Position numbers and translations under genes: made by a program. From assembly GCA_018263335.1 (NCBI GenBank), contig JADFCY010000001.1, positions 1-64,000 of the forward strand: 64,000 bases of DNA, given 5' to 3'. Shown here in pieces: positions 15,511-24,459 of the stretch. Each line of letters starts with the position of its first letter. Position 1 is the first letter of the stretch. The stretch is from Methanolinea sp. Lineage in GTDB: Archaea; Halobacteriota; Methanomicrobia; Methanomicrobiales; Methanospirillaceae. A model generated the notes under the pieces. That model made no database searches. It worked only from the letters and a program-made list of their open reading frames with translations, and was not told the DNA's origin.

Positions 15511-17742
15511 ATGCGCAGGAGCGGAAGGGTAAAAATCAGGGGAATTGTCCAGGGTGTCGGCTTCCGGCCATTCGTGTATGCCACTGCGATCGCGCTGGGT
15601 ATCAGGGGGTTTGTGAAAAACCGGGGCAGCGAGGTCGAGATCCAGGCCTCCGGTGACCGGTTCGAGGAGTTTCTGGCGCAAGTTTCCCGTGGTCCGCCAC
15701 TCTCCCGCATCGACCAGGTGGAGGTATTTCCCGAATCGGGGCCGTTCCCGGACGATTTCTCCATCCAGGCAAGCGAGAGCGGCACTCTCTCCGGCATGAT
15801 ACCGCCTGACATCGCGGTCTGCGAGGAGTGCCTTGGTGACATCCATGATCCCTCCGGAAGGTACTCTGGATACTGGGGTACTTCATGCGTGAACTGCGGT
15901 CCGCGGTACAGCATCATCCGCGACCTCCCCTACGACAGGGAGCGGACAACAATGGATGCATTCCCAATGTGCCCCGAATGCGGGCGGGAGTACCATGATC
16001 CGTCAAGCCGGCGTCATCACGCCCAGACCATTGCCTGCGCCTCATGCGGACCGCGGTTGAGGCTCCTTGACAGGGAAGGAAACGATATCTCTGCAGGAGA
16101 TGTCATCGCGGAGACCGCCCGTCTCCTCGATGCAGGATATATCGTGGCGATACGGGGGATCGGGGGGTTCCACCTCGCCTGCATAGAGAGTTCAGCAGCA
16201 AGACTGAAGCAGAGCCTCGGGAGATCCGAGCAGCCTTTTGCGGTGATGGTAAGGGCTGACGCTATCGACCGGATCGCGGTCCTTACCGCAGAGGATCGTT
16301 TGATACTCGAGAGCTGCCAGCGCCCCATCGTCGTCCTGGAGAAGAGAGATCCCGATGCCCACGCCGACATAAGCAGCCTCCATACCATCGGCTGCATGCT
16401 CCCCTATACCGGGCTGCACCACCTGCTCTTCTCCAGGCTCTCACACCCCCTCCTGATCATGACGAGTGCGAACATGCCCGGCTACCCCATGATCACGGAG
16501 ATAGATATCGCGATGGCCCGGATGCACGGGCACGTCGACTTCTTCCTGACACATGACCGCAAGATCGAGAACAGGTGCGACGACTCGGTGGTCAGGGACG
16601 GGTTCATCATCCGCCTCTCGCGGGGCATGGCACCCCGGAGAACGTCCATCGACCTGGGCGACTCGTGCATCCTGGCAGTGGGGCCTGAACTGAATGCGAA
16701 CGTGACAATCTACAGGGACGGGTTCTGCACCACCTCGCCCCACGTGGGAAACGTCAGGAATCCCCAGACCTATGCCTACCTCCAGGAGACGATAGAGAAC
16801 CTTGGCAGGTTGCTCGGGGCGGACTTTCGGTATATCGCACACGATGCGCACCCCCAGTTCCTTTCTACGCGGTACGCGAGGGAACTCGCAGAGCTGCACG
16901 GCGCGGAGCTCGTCCCGGTCCAGCACCACCAGGCGCACATTGCGGCGACCACGACTGCGCCCTGCATCGGCATCGCGATTGACGGTGTGGGGTATGGGGA
17001 GGATGGGACGATCTGGGGCGGAGAGGTCTTTGCGGGCTCCATCCCGCAGTACGAACGGGTCGGCCACCTGGAAGTGGTCCCCATGCCCGGGGGTGACCTT
17101 GCCACCCGCTTCCCTGAGAGGATGCTGTATGGAATCCTGCCCGGCCCTGCTGTTGCAGGACTCCTCGCGTCCAGGGGGTGGACCGATGTCGAGCTCTCGG
17201 TCCTTGATGCCCAGCTCACCCGCGGCATCAATATCGTCCCCACCTCGAGCACCGGGCGGGTGCTCGACGCTGCCGCCGCCCTGCTCGGGATATGCAGGGA
17301 GAGGACGTATGACGGGGAGCCGGCGATGAAACTCGAGTCCTTTGCCGCCGGAGGGAAGGTCCAGCCATGGGACCTCGAGTATGTCCGTATCGGGGGACGG
17401 AAAGTGCTCTCCACGAGGTCGCTCATGCGGAGGGCGATGGAAGAGATGGAGAGGGGAAAGGATCGGGACCAGAGGGAGATGAGATCCATTGCCGCATCGT
17501 TCCAGTTCAATCTTGCCCGGGGGATTGCGGGGATTGCAATCCACGCCGCGTTCGAGAAGGATATTCCCATCGTTGCGCTCTCCGGCGGCGTGGCCTACAA
17601 CAGGGCTATCCGCGAAGCGATCCGGAACCTCGTGACGGCGTCAGGACTGGAATTCCGCATGAATCCCGAGTATCCGCTCGGCGATGGCTGCATCTCGTAC
17701 GGCCAGTGCATCTTTGCAGGGCTGACCGCAAGAAGCAAATGA
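15511..17742 (+). CDS. hypF: Carbamoyltransferase HypF, [NiFe]-hydrogenase maturation
   Basis: Encodes about 743 residues in the standard HypF order: acylphosphatase domain with GIVQGVGFRPF, two zinc fingers (CEEC...CVNC and CPEC...CASC), a YrdC-like domain, and a Kae1-like domain with VQHHQAHIAA. HypF transfers a carbamoyl group from carbamoyl phosphate to HypE, the first step in making the cyanide ligands of the hydrogenase active site. The ATG at 15511 is chosen; a TTG nine bases upstream is possible. No other hyp gene is nearby. Confidence 0.95.
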   Translation: MRRSGRVKIRGIVQGVGFRPFVYATAIALGIRGFVKNRGSEVEIQASGDRFEEFLAQVSRGPPLSRIDQVEVFPESGPFPDDFSIQASESGTLSGMIPPDIAVCEECLGDIHDPSGRYSGYWGTSCVNCGPRYSIIRDLPYDRERTTMDAFPMCPECGREYHDPSSRRHHAQTIACASCGPRLRLLDREGNDISAGDVIAETARLLDAGYIVAIRGIGGFHLACIESSAARLKQSLGRSEQPFAVMVRADAIDRIAVLTAEDRLILESCQRPIVVLEKRDPDAHADISSLHTIGCMLPYTGLHHLLFSRLSHPLLIMTSANMPGYPMITEIDIAMARMHGHVDFFLTHDRKIENRCDDSVVRDGFIIRLSRGMAPRRTSIDLGDSCILAVGPELNANVTIYRDGFCTTSPHVGNVRNPQTYAYLQETIENLGRLLGADFRYIAHDAHPQFLSTRYARELAELHGAELVPVQHHQAHIAATTTAPCIGIAIDGVGYGEDGTIWGGEVFAGSIPQYERVGHLEVVPMPGGDLATRFPERMLYGILPGPAVAGLLASRGWTDVELSVLDAQLTRGINIVPTSSTGRVLDAAAALLGICRERTYDGEPAMKLESFAAGGKVQPWDLEYVRIGGRKVLSTRSLMRRAMEEMERGKDRDQREMRSIAASFQFNLARGIAGIAIHAAFEKDIPIVALSGGVAYNRAIREAIRNLVTASGLEFRMNPEYPLGDGCISYGQCIFAGLTARSK

Positions 17743-17744
17743 CC

Positions 17745-17760
17745 TTTTTTAGTCTTTTTT
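17745..17760 (+). terminator. Double T6 terminator after hypF
   Basis: Two runs of six T separated by AGTC follow the hypF stop codon directly, the usual archaeal termination signal. Confidence 0.6.
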
Positions 17761-17799
17761 GTTGAGAAAAATAGGGGCTGGAGATAGTATTTCAGACCC

Positions 17800-19137
17800 T
17801 CACATTATGGGGGTCAGGATGATGAGGGGCGGCGTCGTGGTCTTTCCGGCCTCGATCGTCACGGTCCTGACCTGGGTCTTGTATCCCTGTTTCATGAGTT
17901 TCAGTTCGTAATCGCCGGGGGAGAGCCCACTTATCGTGGCCGGGCTTGTCCCCCTTACCTGGTTATTCAGGTAAATCGTGACACCGCGTGGAACGGTGTT
18001 GATTGCGAGCGCCCCGGTCTGCCCTGTCGGGGTGGTCGCGGTTGTCACGACCGTGGTCGCCGTTGTCGTCGCGGTCGTTGTCGTGGTCGCCGTGGCAGTC
18101 GGCGTGGGTGAGACGCTCGTGCTCGGGGTTGGCGAAGCGGTCTGGGTCGGGGTAGTTCCCGGGACCCCTCTCTGGAGGATGACCAACGGGAGCTGGAGGT
18201 GGCTTCCTGACGCGATGTTCACGCTCGTTGTGTAGTCGGCGTATCCCGGCATGCTGATCTTGAGGGTGTGAGTGCCCGGGCTCAGCCGGTATCCCATCAG
18301 GGGGGTGACGCCGACCCCGGTTCCATCGATGGTTGCCGTTGCCTTGAGCGGGAACGAGAAGACGCTGATGTAGCCGGGGTCCGCGGGCGGCGCAGATGTG
18401 GCAGTGGTAGTGGTGGCGGTGGTCGCCGTTGTTGCCGTCGTGGCAGTGGTAGTGGTGGCGGTGGTCGCCGTTGTTGCCGTCGTGGCAGTTGTTGTGGTGG
18501 CGGTGGTCGCCGTTGTTGCCGTCGTGGCAGTTGTTGTGGTGGCAGTGGTCGCCGTTGTCGCCGTCGTAGCAGTTGTTGTGGTGGCAGTGGTCGCCGTGGT
18601 CGCCGTCGTGGCAGTTGTTGTGGTGGCGGTGGTCGCCGTTGTCGCCGTCGTTACCGTGGGTGGAGCGCCGATTATGATGGTCCCAGGAACAGTGGTGGCG
18701 GTCATCTTATTTCCACTCCCGTCCTGGAGTGTTTTGATGGTGATGTTCACCTCGGTCTGGCCTACGGCATCACCCCTGATACGGAGTGTGGCGAGCGTCA
18801 CATTCGTCTGTCCCGAGTTCACCTGGTATCCAAAAATTCGTATCCCCACTTCATCAGCCGGGGTGGTACTGAACCACGAAAAAGGATAACTGGGTGCCCA
18901 TGCCGGGAAGAGAACATCCATAATCTCGGCCTTCGAAGGCTCGGTCAATACTGCGTCGAGACTGTATCCCAGCAATCCATCCGGGAACTCATCCGCGACA
19001 ATCGGGAAATCACGGGTCTCCCCGATTGTCGGGATAGTGCCCCCTTCGGCGGTTATCGTGGTCGCCTGCACGGCTGAAAAGACTGCCCCTGCTAAAAGAA
19101 TGAGTGCAATCAATTTCATGGTCGAACGGTAAGTCAT
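17800..19137 (-). CDS. Secreted cohesin-like protein with Thr-rich linker and two PEGA domains
   Basis: Encodes about 445 residues. A signal peptide (LIALILLAGAVFSAVQA) is followed by a cohesin-like domain (about 25-150, with DGLLGYSLDAVL and GQTNVTLATLRIRG). Then comes a low-complexity linker of six perfect 14-residue units ATTATTATTATTTT, a PEGA domain (GYISVFSFPLKATATIDG), a second Thr/Pro-rich linker, and a final PEGA domain (GALAINTVPRGVTIYLN). The ATG at 19137 is preceded by AGGAGG. No membrane anchor is visible at the C-terminus. It lies 40 bases after the dockerin-bearing gene in the same operon. The cohesin assignment rests on pattern, not on a search. Confidence 0.75.
   Translation of the reverse strand: MTYRSTMKLIALILLAGAVFSAVQATTITAEGGTIPTIGETRDFPIVADEFPDGLLGYSLDAVLTEPSKAEIMDVLFPAWAPSYPFSWFSTTPADEVGIRIFGYQVNSGQTNVTLATLRIRGDAVGQTEVNITIKTLQDGSGNKMTATTVPGTIIIGAPPTVTTATTATTATTTTATTATTATTATTTTATTATTATTATTTTATTATTATTATTTTATTATTATTATTTTATTATTATTATTTTATSAPPADPGYISVFSFPLKATATIDGTGVGVTPLMGYRLSPGTHTLKISMPGYADYTTSVNIASGSHLQLPLVILQRGVPGTTPTQTASPTPSTSVSPTPTATATTTTTATTTATTVVTTATTPTGQTGALAINTVPRGVTIYLNNQVRGTSPATISGLSPGDYELKLMKQGYKTQVRTVTIEAGKTTTPPLIILTPIM
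18398..18649. repeat. Six tandem 42-bp repeats encoding a Thr/Ala linker
   Basis: Six adjacent 42-base units, each beginning GTGGCAG or GTAGCAG on the plus strand, differ at only a few third-codon positions. They encode six identical 14-residue units in the minus-strand protein. Synonymous differences with identical protein units point to selection on the linker or to repeat turnover. Confidence 0.9.
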
Positions 19138-19177
19138 TTTCTTCCTCCTCTCTTCATTCTGCTCTAAAAAATTTTTA

Positions 19178-22100
19178 TTACGGGACCTCCAGGAACAGCA
19201 GGACAAGGTCATCAAAGCCAAGCCACCCATTCCCGTTATAGTCAAAGAGAGCGATCGGCTGGCCCGGTTCGCTCATCCAGTTGTCGAATAGCAGGAAGAA
19301 CAGCACGACATCCACGAAATCAATATCGCCGCTTCCATTCAGGTCCCAGTAGACCCCATCGTGATAGGGGGCGGTAGGTGGTCCGTATATCGGCCAGTCT
19401 TCTGTTGGCGGGAACTGCTGAAGCAGGACAATCTCAACATCGGCAGGGGTTGATTGTGTCTGGATGTTGTCTTCCGTGTCTGCCTGCATCAGTTCGACCG
19501 TGACATTAATGGTCGTCGATCCAGGCACATAGCCTGTGGCATTGAATGTGGCAAGGGTCACATTGGTTGCCCCGGGTTTGATCGCATCAGGCACGTCCGC
19601 GACGCGGAGCCACACTGATGAGCCGGGCACTGTGCTGTTCCTGGTCCAAGTGGGATCAGCCCAAGACGGCGGGTTCATCTCGACGAACTGGGCTGCGGCG
19701 GGGTTTGCAAAGTATACCGTGATGTTGTAGATGCCGAGCCCCTGATCGAACTTCTCAGCCTCGAGCCTCACCTGGGTGGTTGAATTGGTCGGGATGAGGA
19801 ACGATGACGGGACGAAGTAGAGATTGGTGTAAAACACGTTTCCGGATACCTGGATGTACCTGGAGCGGGTTAGGGTATTCGTCCCATACTCGTTTCCGAC
19901 AGTGAGGGCGACCGTGAAGTTCCCTGAATTATTGTATGTATGGTTTACGGGCATCATGGTCGTGTTCTGGGTCCTGTCGAGAATCGTGCCATCCCCAAAG
20001 TCCCACTTCCACCACTCGGGGTAACCGGTGGACCAGTCAGTGAAGTTGACAAGGTCACCCTCTATGACATTGGTGTTATCTGCAGTGAAGTTGGCGACCG
20101 GTAACTCCCCCACGCGTACGAAATCGGTCTTCGACATGGTATCATTGCCGTACAGGTTGAACACAGTGAGGTTGACCGTATAGTTCCCCTTCGCCAGGAA
20201 CGTATGGTTCGCGTTCCTCTGGGCCGGGACCGTCGTATTGAACCATTCGACCGCTGTTGTGTTGTCAAAGCTCCAGTTCCACGCGGTGATATTGGGGATT
20301 CCAAACGAGAGATCTGTGAAGACCACGTTGAGCGGTACCACTCCGAACCTCGGGGTCGCATTCGTGAAGTTTGCGATCGGGACATCGCCTGCTTCGACAA
20401 GGAAGTATTTCGTCGTGCTGTTGAACCCGTACTCGTTGGTCACGTTCAGGCTCACGTTGTAGAGACCTGGGATATGATAAGTCCAGTTGGGATGCTGGTC
20501 GATGCTGAAGTTCCCGTCGCCGAAACTATAGTTCCATGAGAGCGGGGTATCGTTCGTCAGGTCGGTGAAGTTCACATCGAAGGGCACTTGACCCTGGCAG
20601 AATGCACATTCCACATCGGACACGTTCGCCGAGAAGTTTACGATCAGGGGCACACCCACGTCGATGTAGAATGGTTTGCTCGTGGAATTCGTCCCTTCGA
20701 GGTTGCTGACCGTCAGGTTCACGGTATAATTCCCAGTGGTATACGTGTGGTTGGGGTGCTGCAGGGTCGACGTGGTGTTGTCTCCAAAGAGCCACTCCCA
20801 TGCCGTTGGTTCGCCCGTCGAGAGATCGGTGAAGTTGACGAGAAGCGGGGGCAGTCCCTTGATCAGGGTGTAGTTTTCCACGCCGTTTGCCTCGGCGGTG
20901 AAGTTGGCAACCGGCGGAATGGATGCGATCCGTGCGACAAACGCGTCATAGACCATGTTGAAGTTCGGCTGCACTTCATTCTTCACCGGGAAGTCAGGCG
21001 ACATCGTGAACCCGGCCACAGTCGCATTCGCACCGTGCAGGGCAATTCCCATGGCGCGGTCTTCCAGTTTCCCGCCGAGGTACGTGGAGAACATGAGGGC
21101 AGTACCGTTCGGGTAGAACCGGGTGACGAAGGCGTCGTATGGCCAGCCGTTCAGGTTTCCGTAAATGGCATTCTTGGTCGGGTAATTCCATGAGTCAGTG
21201 AAACCCGTGATGAATATTGAACCGCTGCCGTCGACCGCGATTCCCGTGCCCTCATCGACCTGGCTTCCTCCGATATATGTGGAGAAGTTGAGCAGATTCC
21301 CGGCGGGCTCGAACTTGGTGAGGAATGCGTCCTGTGGACCGTAAATGAAGTTCTGGAATGCGTTCTTAATGGGGAACTCAAGGTTTGACGTCGTGAAGCC
21401 GGTCACATATATGTATCCGTTGTCATCTACTGCAATGCCATATCCTGCCTCGTTGTCACGGCCGCCGAGGTAGGTGGAAGATGACAGGCCGGTTACCCCA
21501 GATAAAAAGTGCGTGACGAATGCATCCTGGTCACCACGCAGGTTCGCCCTGTAGGGATTGGCGGTGGGAAAATTGGGAGATCGCGTCATGCCGGTAACAT
21601 AAATATCATCGTTGCTTCCCATTGCGATCCCATAGCCCCGATCCGCACCTGCTCCCCCGAGGAATGTGGAAAAGGCAATGGATGATAGGGTTCCGTCGAA
21701 CGAAATTCCAGTGACAAAGGCATCGATGGTCCCGTTGATGGTGGGGAACAGTGCCGATTGATTGGGGAAGTCCCAGGAGCCGGTGTACCCGGTCAGAACG
21801 GGTGAGTCAGTGCTGTCGAGCGCAATTGCCTGGCCGATATCGGTCATATTGCCGCCAAGATATGAAGAATACAATGCGCCGTTCCCCCAGGGATAGAGGA
21901 CCGTAATGAACGCATCCGCATCTGCGCACGGGTAACAATAACCCCCACCGCTCTTGTTGGTCTGGAATTCATTCAATACAGGAAAATTATGTGAAAGAGT
22001 GTACCCCGTCACATACGCATACCCTGAACTGTTGACCGCGATTCCATGCCCGCAGTCGTCATTGTATCCGCCAATATAGGTGGTATAATTGAGGACTGTC

Positions 22101-23017
22101 CCGGATGGCTCGAATTTCGTGACGAATACGTCCAGGTTCCCGGAGTTGAACTCCTGGAATGGCGCCGGCATATCAGCGGGAACCGGGAAGTCGTTCGACC
22201 TCGTGCCTCCTGTCACATACGCGCTGCCCAGTTCATCCACCGCAACCGCATAGGCCTTGTCCTCCCACTTGCCACCTAGGTATGTGGAGAAATCCAGGAA
22301 CGGGTCGATGATCAGGGCATACGCTGGGTCATATGGACCCACGCTGAACCCCACATCCGATTCGCCGAGTATCACGTAGTCACAATCAACGGGTACCTGC
22401 ATCCCATTGATGACCTGGTAACAGACGGGTGGTGCTTCCCGCAGGGTGCCCACTGCAGACTCGACCATAAGCGAACCATCCTCGCCTGTCGCCAGTCCCT
22501 CCTGGCCGGAGTACCGGATTACCACCCCTGAGGGATCGGCTCCGGGTGCAAGTGCAATGTCACGCTTGAGCGTTCCCTGGGTGCCGTAGTAGATGATGTC
22601 AACGCCGGGAAGAATGCCTGCATAGCGTACCTTTCCGAACGTGGGCACCGAGGTGACCCACTGATCAGGGTCGTTGCCGATGAGGAAGTTCGCGGTCCCC
22701 GTGAGCGGATCCTCTCCGGTCACCTCTGTCCCGGCACTCTGCCCTTCGACCGTGATCTCAATCACCGAGGCCGCCTGGTCTTCGGCTGCGGCCCGGACGC
22801 ATACGACTGCATCCCTGGTGAAATAGATGCTATGCCCTGCGGCGTTGGTATGGTAGAGCACCTCTGCAGGCCTCTGCCCCTGGTTCTCGATGAATACGAG
22901 CGGTATCCTGGAGACTTCCACCGTGACCGAATCCGCGGCACATGCCGGCAGCACGGTGAGCGCCAGGAGACCTGCCACAAGAATAAGAGTTGCGGTAAAT
23001 CCTGTCTTTGATCTCAT
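19178..23017 (-). CDS. Giant secreted protein: 7 SBBP blades, PKD domains, cohesin-like domain and dockerin
   Basis: Encodes 1279 residues. After a signal peptide (TLILVAGLLALTVLPACA) comes an N-terminal domain with FIENQGQRP (DUF7948-like). From about residue 242 seven copies of a (S)TYLGG...YVTG unit predict a seven-bladed SBBP beta-propeller. Four PKD-type domains follow (FGDGNFS, FGDGTIL, WNWSFDN). A cohesin-like domain with TNVTLATFNATG precedes a C-terminal dockerin with two calcium loops, DLNGSGDIDFVD and DYNGNGWLGFDD. Many NxT/NxS sequons suggest N-glycosylation. It is probably an extracellular structural or binding protein. An earlier ATG at 23059 would precede the signal. Confidence 0.85.
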   Translation of the reverse strand: MRSKTGFTATLILVAGLLALTVLPACAADSVTVEVSRIPLVFIENQGQRPAEVLYHTNAAGHSIYFTRDAVVCVRAAAEDQAASVIEITVEGQSAGTEVTGEDPLTGTANFLIGNDPDQWVTSVPTFGKVRYAGILPGVDIIYYGTQGTLKRDIALAPGADPSGVVIRYSGQEGLATGEDGSLMVESAVGTLREAPPVCYQVINGMQVPVDCDYVILGESDVGFSVGPYDPAYALIIDPFLDFSTYLGGKWEDKAYAVAVDELGSAYVTGGTRSNDFPVPADMPAPFQEFNSGNLDVFVTKFEPSGTVLNYTTYIGGYNDDCGHGIAVNSSGYAYVTGYTLSHNFPVLNEFQTNKSGGGYCYPCADADAFITVLYPWGNGALYSSYLGGNMTDIGQAIALDSTDSPVLTGYTGSWDFPNQSALFPTINGTIDAFVTGISFDGTLSSIAFSTFLGGAGADRGYGIAMGSNDDIYVTGMTRSPNFPTANPYRANLRGDQDAFVTHFLSGVTGLSSSTYLGGRDNEAGYGIAVDDNGYIYVTGFTTSNLEFPIKNAFQNFIYGPQDAFLTKFEPAGNLLNFSTYIGGSQVDEGTGIAVDGSGSIFITGFTDSWNYPTKNAIYGNLNGWPYDAFVTRFYPNGTALMFSTYLGGKLEDRAMGIALHGANATVAGFTMSPDFPVKNEVQPNFNMVYDAFVARIASIPPVANFTAEANGVENYTLIKGLPPLLVNFTDLSTGEPTAWEWLFGDNTTSTLQHPNHTYTTGNYTVNLTVSNLEGTNSTSKPFYIDVGVPLIVNFSANVSDVECAFCQGQVPFDVNFTDLTNDTPLSWNYSFGDGNFSIDQHPNWTYHIPGLYNVSLNVTNEYGFNSTTKYFLVEAGDVPIANFTNATPRFGVVPLNVVFTDLSFGIPNITAWNWSFDNTTAVEWFNTTVPAQRNANHTFLAKGNYTVNLTVFNLYGNDTMSKTDFVRVGELPVANFTADNTNVIEGDLVNFTDWSTGYPEWWKWDFGDGTILDRTQNTTMMPVNHTYNNSGNFTVALTVGNEYGTNTLTRSRYIQVSGNVFYTNLYFVPSSFLIPTNSTTQVRLEAEKFDQGLGIYNITVYFANPAAAQFVEMNPPSWADPTWTRNSTVPGSSVWLRVADVPDAIKPGATNVTLATFNATGYVPGSTTINVTVELMQADTEDNIQTQSTPADVEIVLLQQFPPTEDWPIYGPPTAPYHDGVYWDLNGSGDIDFVDVVLFFLLFDNWMSEPGQPIALFDYNGNGWLGFDDLVLLFLEVP

Positions 23018-23323
23018 GAGTTCCCACTCCCACCTTAACACCGGTTGCCTGCTGACCATGGGGGAGCCACAGAACCCTGCCTCGAGGATGCCACGCAGTA
23101 CTGGCTCAGGTACGCCATGATCCAGGATCTCATGCCCCGGTGAGAAACCTTAAGTTCTGATCAGATACTTATAAAAAAACCCTCTATTTGAATGGTTATA
23201 AATGTTTCCCTGAAATTTCGCATTTTCCCGGCCATTTTGGCAGGTACGGACGCTTGGTCCCGTATCACCCTCCCATTTCCTATCCGCACGCCTTATGTTT
23301 CTTTCCATCCAATCGTTACGGGT
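23018..23323. promoter_or_regulatory. Divergent promoter region between the dockerin protein and the next gene
   Basis: These 306 bases hold no gene. Two TATA-like boxes lie close together, ACTTATAAAAAA (23167-23178, readable on the minus strand as TTTTTTATAAGT) and GGTTATAAATG (23189-23199, plus strand). If used, the minus-strand mRNA has a leader of about 120 bases and the plus-strand mRNA one of about 100, longer than usual here. No obvious hairpin is seen. Confidence 0.45.
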
Positions 23324-23671
23324 ATGCCAAGGGAACTCTCCCAAAGGGATCTCTCGCTCCTCTCCAGGATGGTACCAGAATGTGGCGATCTCACCTGTGA
23401 AAGTTCAGGGCTCCCGTTCCGTTCCCTCCTCCCCCCTGTCTCAAACCATTTCTCTGCAGGTCCGGATGACTTTGGGGAGAGGATCGGCCGCCTGGACAGG
23501 GAAGACCTTGTATACCTTCTTGATCTCATCAGGGATGGATCAGAGAGCCTTGGATGCCTCCCCCCGGAAAATGCATCCGTTCTTATCGATATGATTGCCC
23601 GCCAGCTTGGCACCGGTGCTGCGGCAGAGGTGCTCGAGATCTACGAGTCAGGCCACGCATGCGATGACTGA
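23324..23671 (+). CDS. Conserved-looking small protein of unknown function
   Basis: Encodes about 115 residues starting MPRELSQRDLSLL. The central part LPFRSLLPPVSNHFS and the helical DFGERIGRLDREDLVYLLDLIRDG are amphipathic and have biased codon use like neighbouring genes. The frame is open from 23192, but the upstream part lies over the promoter and reads poorly. Soluble, no signal peptide, no known motif. Three cysteines are present (CGDLTC and a late HAC). Confidence 0.55.
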   Translation: MPRELSQRDLSLLSRMVPECGDLTCESSGLPFRSLLPPVSNHFSAGPDDFGERIGRLDREDLVYLLDLIRDGSESLGCLPPENASVLIDMIARQLGTGAAAEVLEIYESGHACDD

Positions 23672-23800
23672 TGGCCCCATGCGTGAGATGTCCCGGACGA
23701 AAAGGAGAGAGAGGGTATTTTAAGCCTCTTTTTAAAAAATTCCACGAAATATTTATTTTCAGGATGCACCCATGTATTCAGAAAAACCCTGAAGGGTGAA

Positions 23801-24307
23801 ATGACTATGTTGTGGGCAAATGCGATCATCGGGATCATCCAGCTTCTCATTGCCATCATACTGGCAGTGGTCGCACTCTACATCGGGTTCTCCGTCCTCT
23901 CGCGGATAACCAGGGGAATTGATGAGGAGAAAGAACTGGCAAAGGGGAACGTCGCGGTGGGAATCGTCATCGCCGCGGTGTTCTTTGCGATTGCGCTCGT
24001 CGTCCAGTCCGGGATCTCGGGGATCTCGGTCGGCATCTCCACGGCACTCTCGGTGGGCCTCTTCACTGCTGATGGGATCACCGCGATTGTCGTCGCATTC
24101 GTGCAGCTGATACTCGGTATCATCCTTGCAATCGGGGCGATCTACCTGGCCCTCTCGATCCTGGACAAGCTCACGAAAGGATTGCACGAGTTCGAGGAGA
24201 TCAAAAAAGGAAACGTTGCCGTGGCCCTCGAGATGGCAGGGGTCATCGTTGCAACCGCGGTGATCATCCAGTCAGGCGTAATCGGCATCACCACCGCGCT
24301 TCTCTGA
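23801..24307 (+). CDS. DUF350 (UPF0719) family membrane protein
   Basis: Encodes 168 residues as a tandem duplication. Each half has two membrane helices with a polar loop: ITRGIDEEKELAKGNVAVGI in the first and LTKGLHEFEEIKKGNVAVAL in the second, the DUF350 signature. The function of the family is not established; it often occurs with membrane-stress genes in bacteria. AAGGGTGAA precedes the ATG; a TATA-like AAATATTTATTTT (23747-23759) lies upstream. Confidence 0.85.
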   Translation: MTMLWANAIIGIIQLLIAIILAVVALYIGFSVLSRITRGIDEEKELAKGNVAVGIVIAAVFFAIALVVQSGISGISVGISTALSVGLFTADGITAIVVAFVQLILGIILAIGAIYLALSILDKLTKGLHEFEEIKKGNVAVALEMAGVIVATAVIIQSGVIGITTALL

Positions 24308-24311
24308 ACAA

Positions 24312-24325
24312 TTTCTCTTTTTTTT
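24312..24325 (+). terminator. T8 terminator after the DUF350 gene
   Basis: TTTCTC followed by eight T lies five bases after the stop codon. Confidence 0.55.
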
Positions 24326-24417
24326 ATCAGCATTCCCCCAAAAAACCCATCTCATGACGAGATCCCTGCCGTGCTTCTGATCAAAAACAAATTGCCCGAA
24401 TCACGGTGTTCATGGGG

Positions 24418-24432
24418 AAAAACAGAAAAAAA
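24418..24432 (-). terminator. T7/T5 terminator after lysS
   Basis: On the minus strand downstream of lysS, seven T then CTG then five T occur (complement of A runs at 24426-24432 and 24418-24422). Confidence 0.5.
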
Positions 24433-24459
24433 GGTGAATTGGGCCCCAGGATGAGCCCA

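Noticed and set aside
16441-17544. 367-codon minus-strand frame
   Set aside because: Opposite strand of hypF, which has all its family motifs.
18398-18649. CRISPR-like array
   Set aside because: Repeats are adjacent with no spacers and encode a protein linker.
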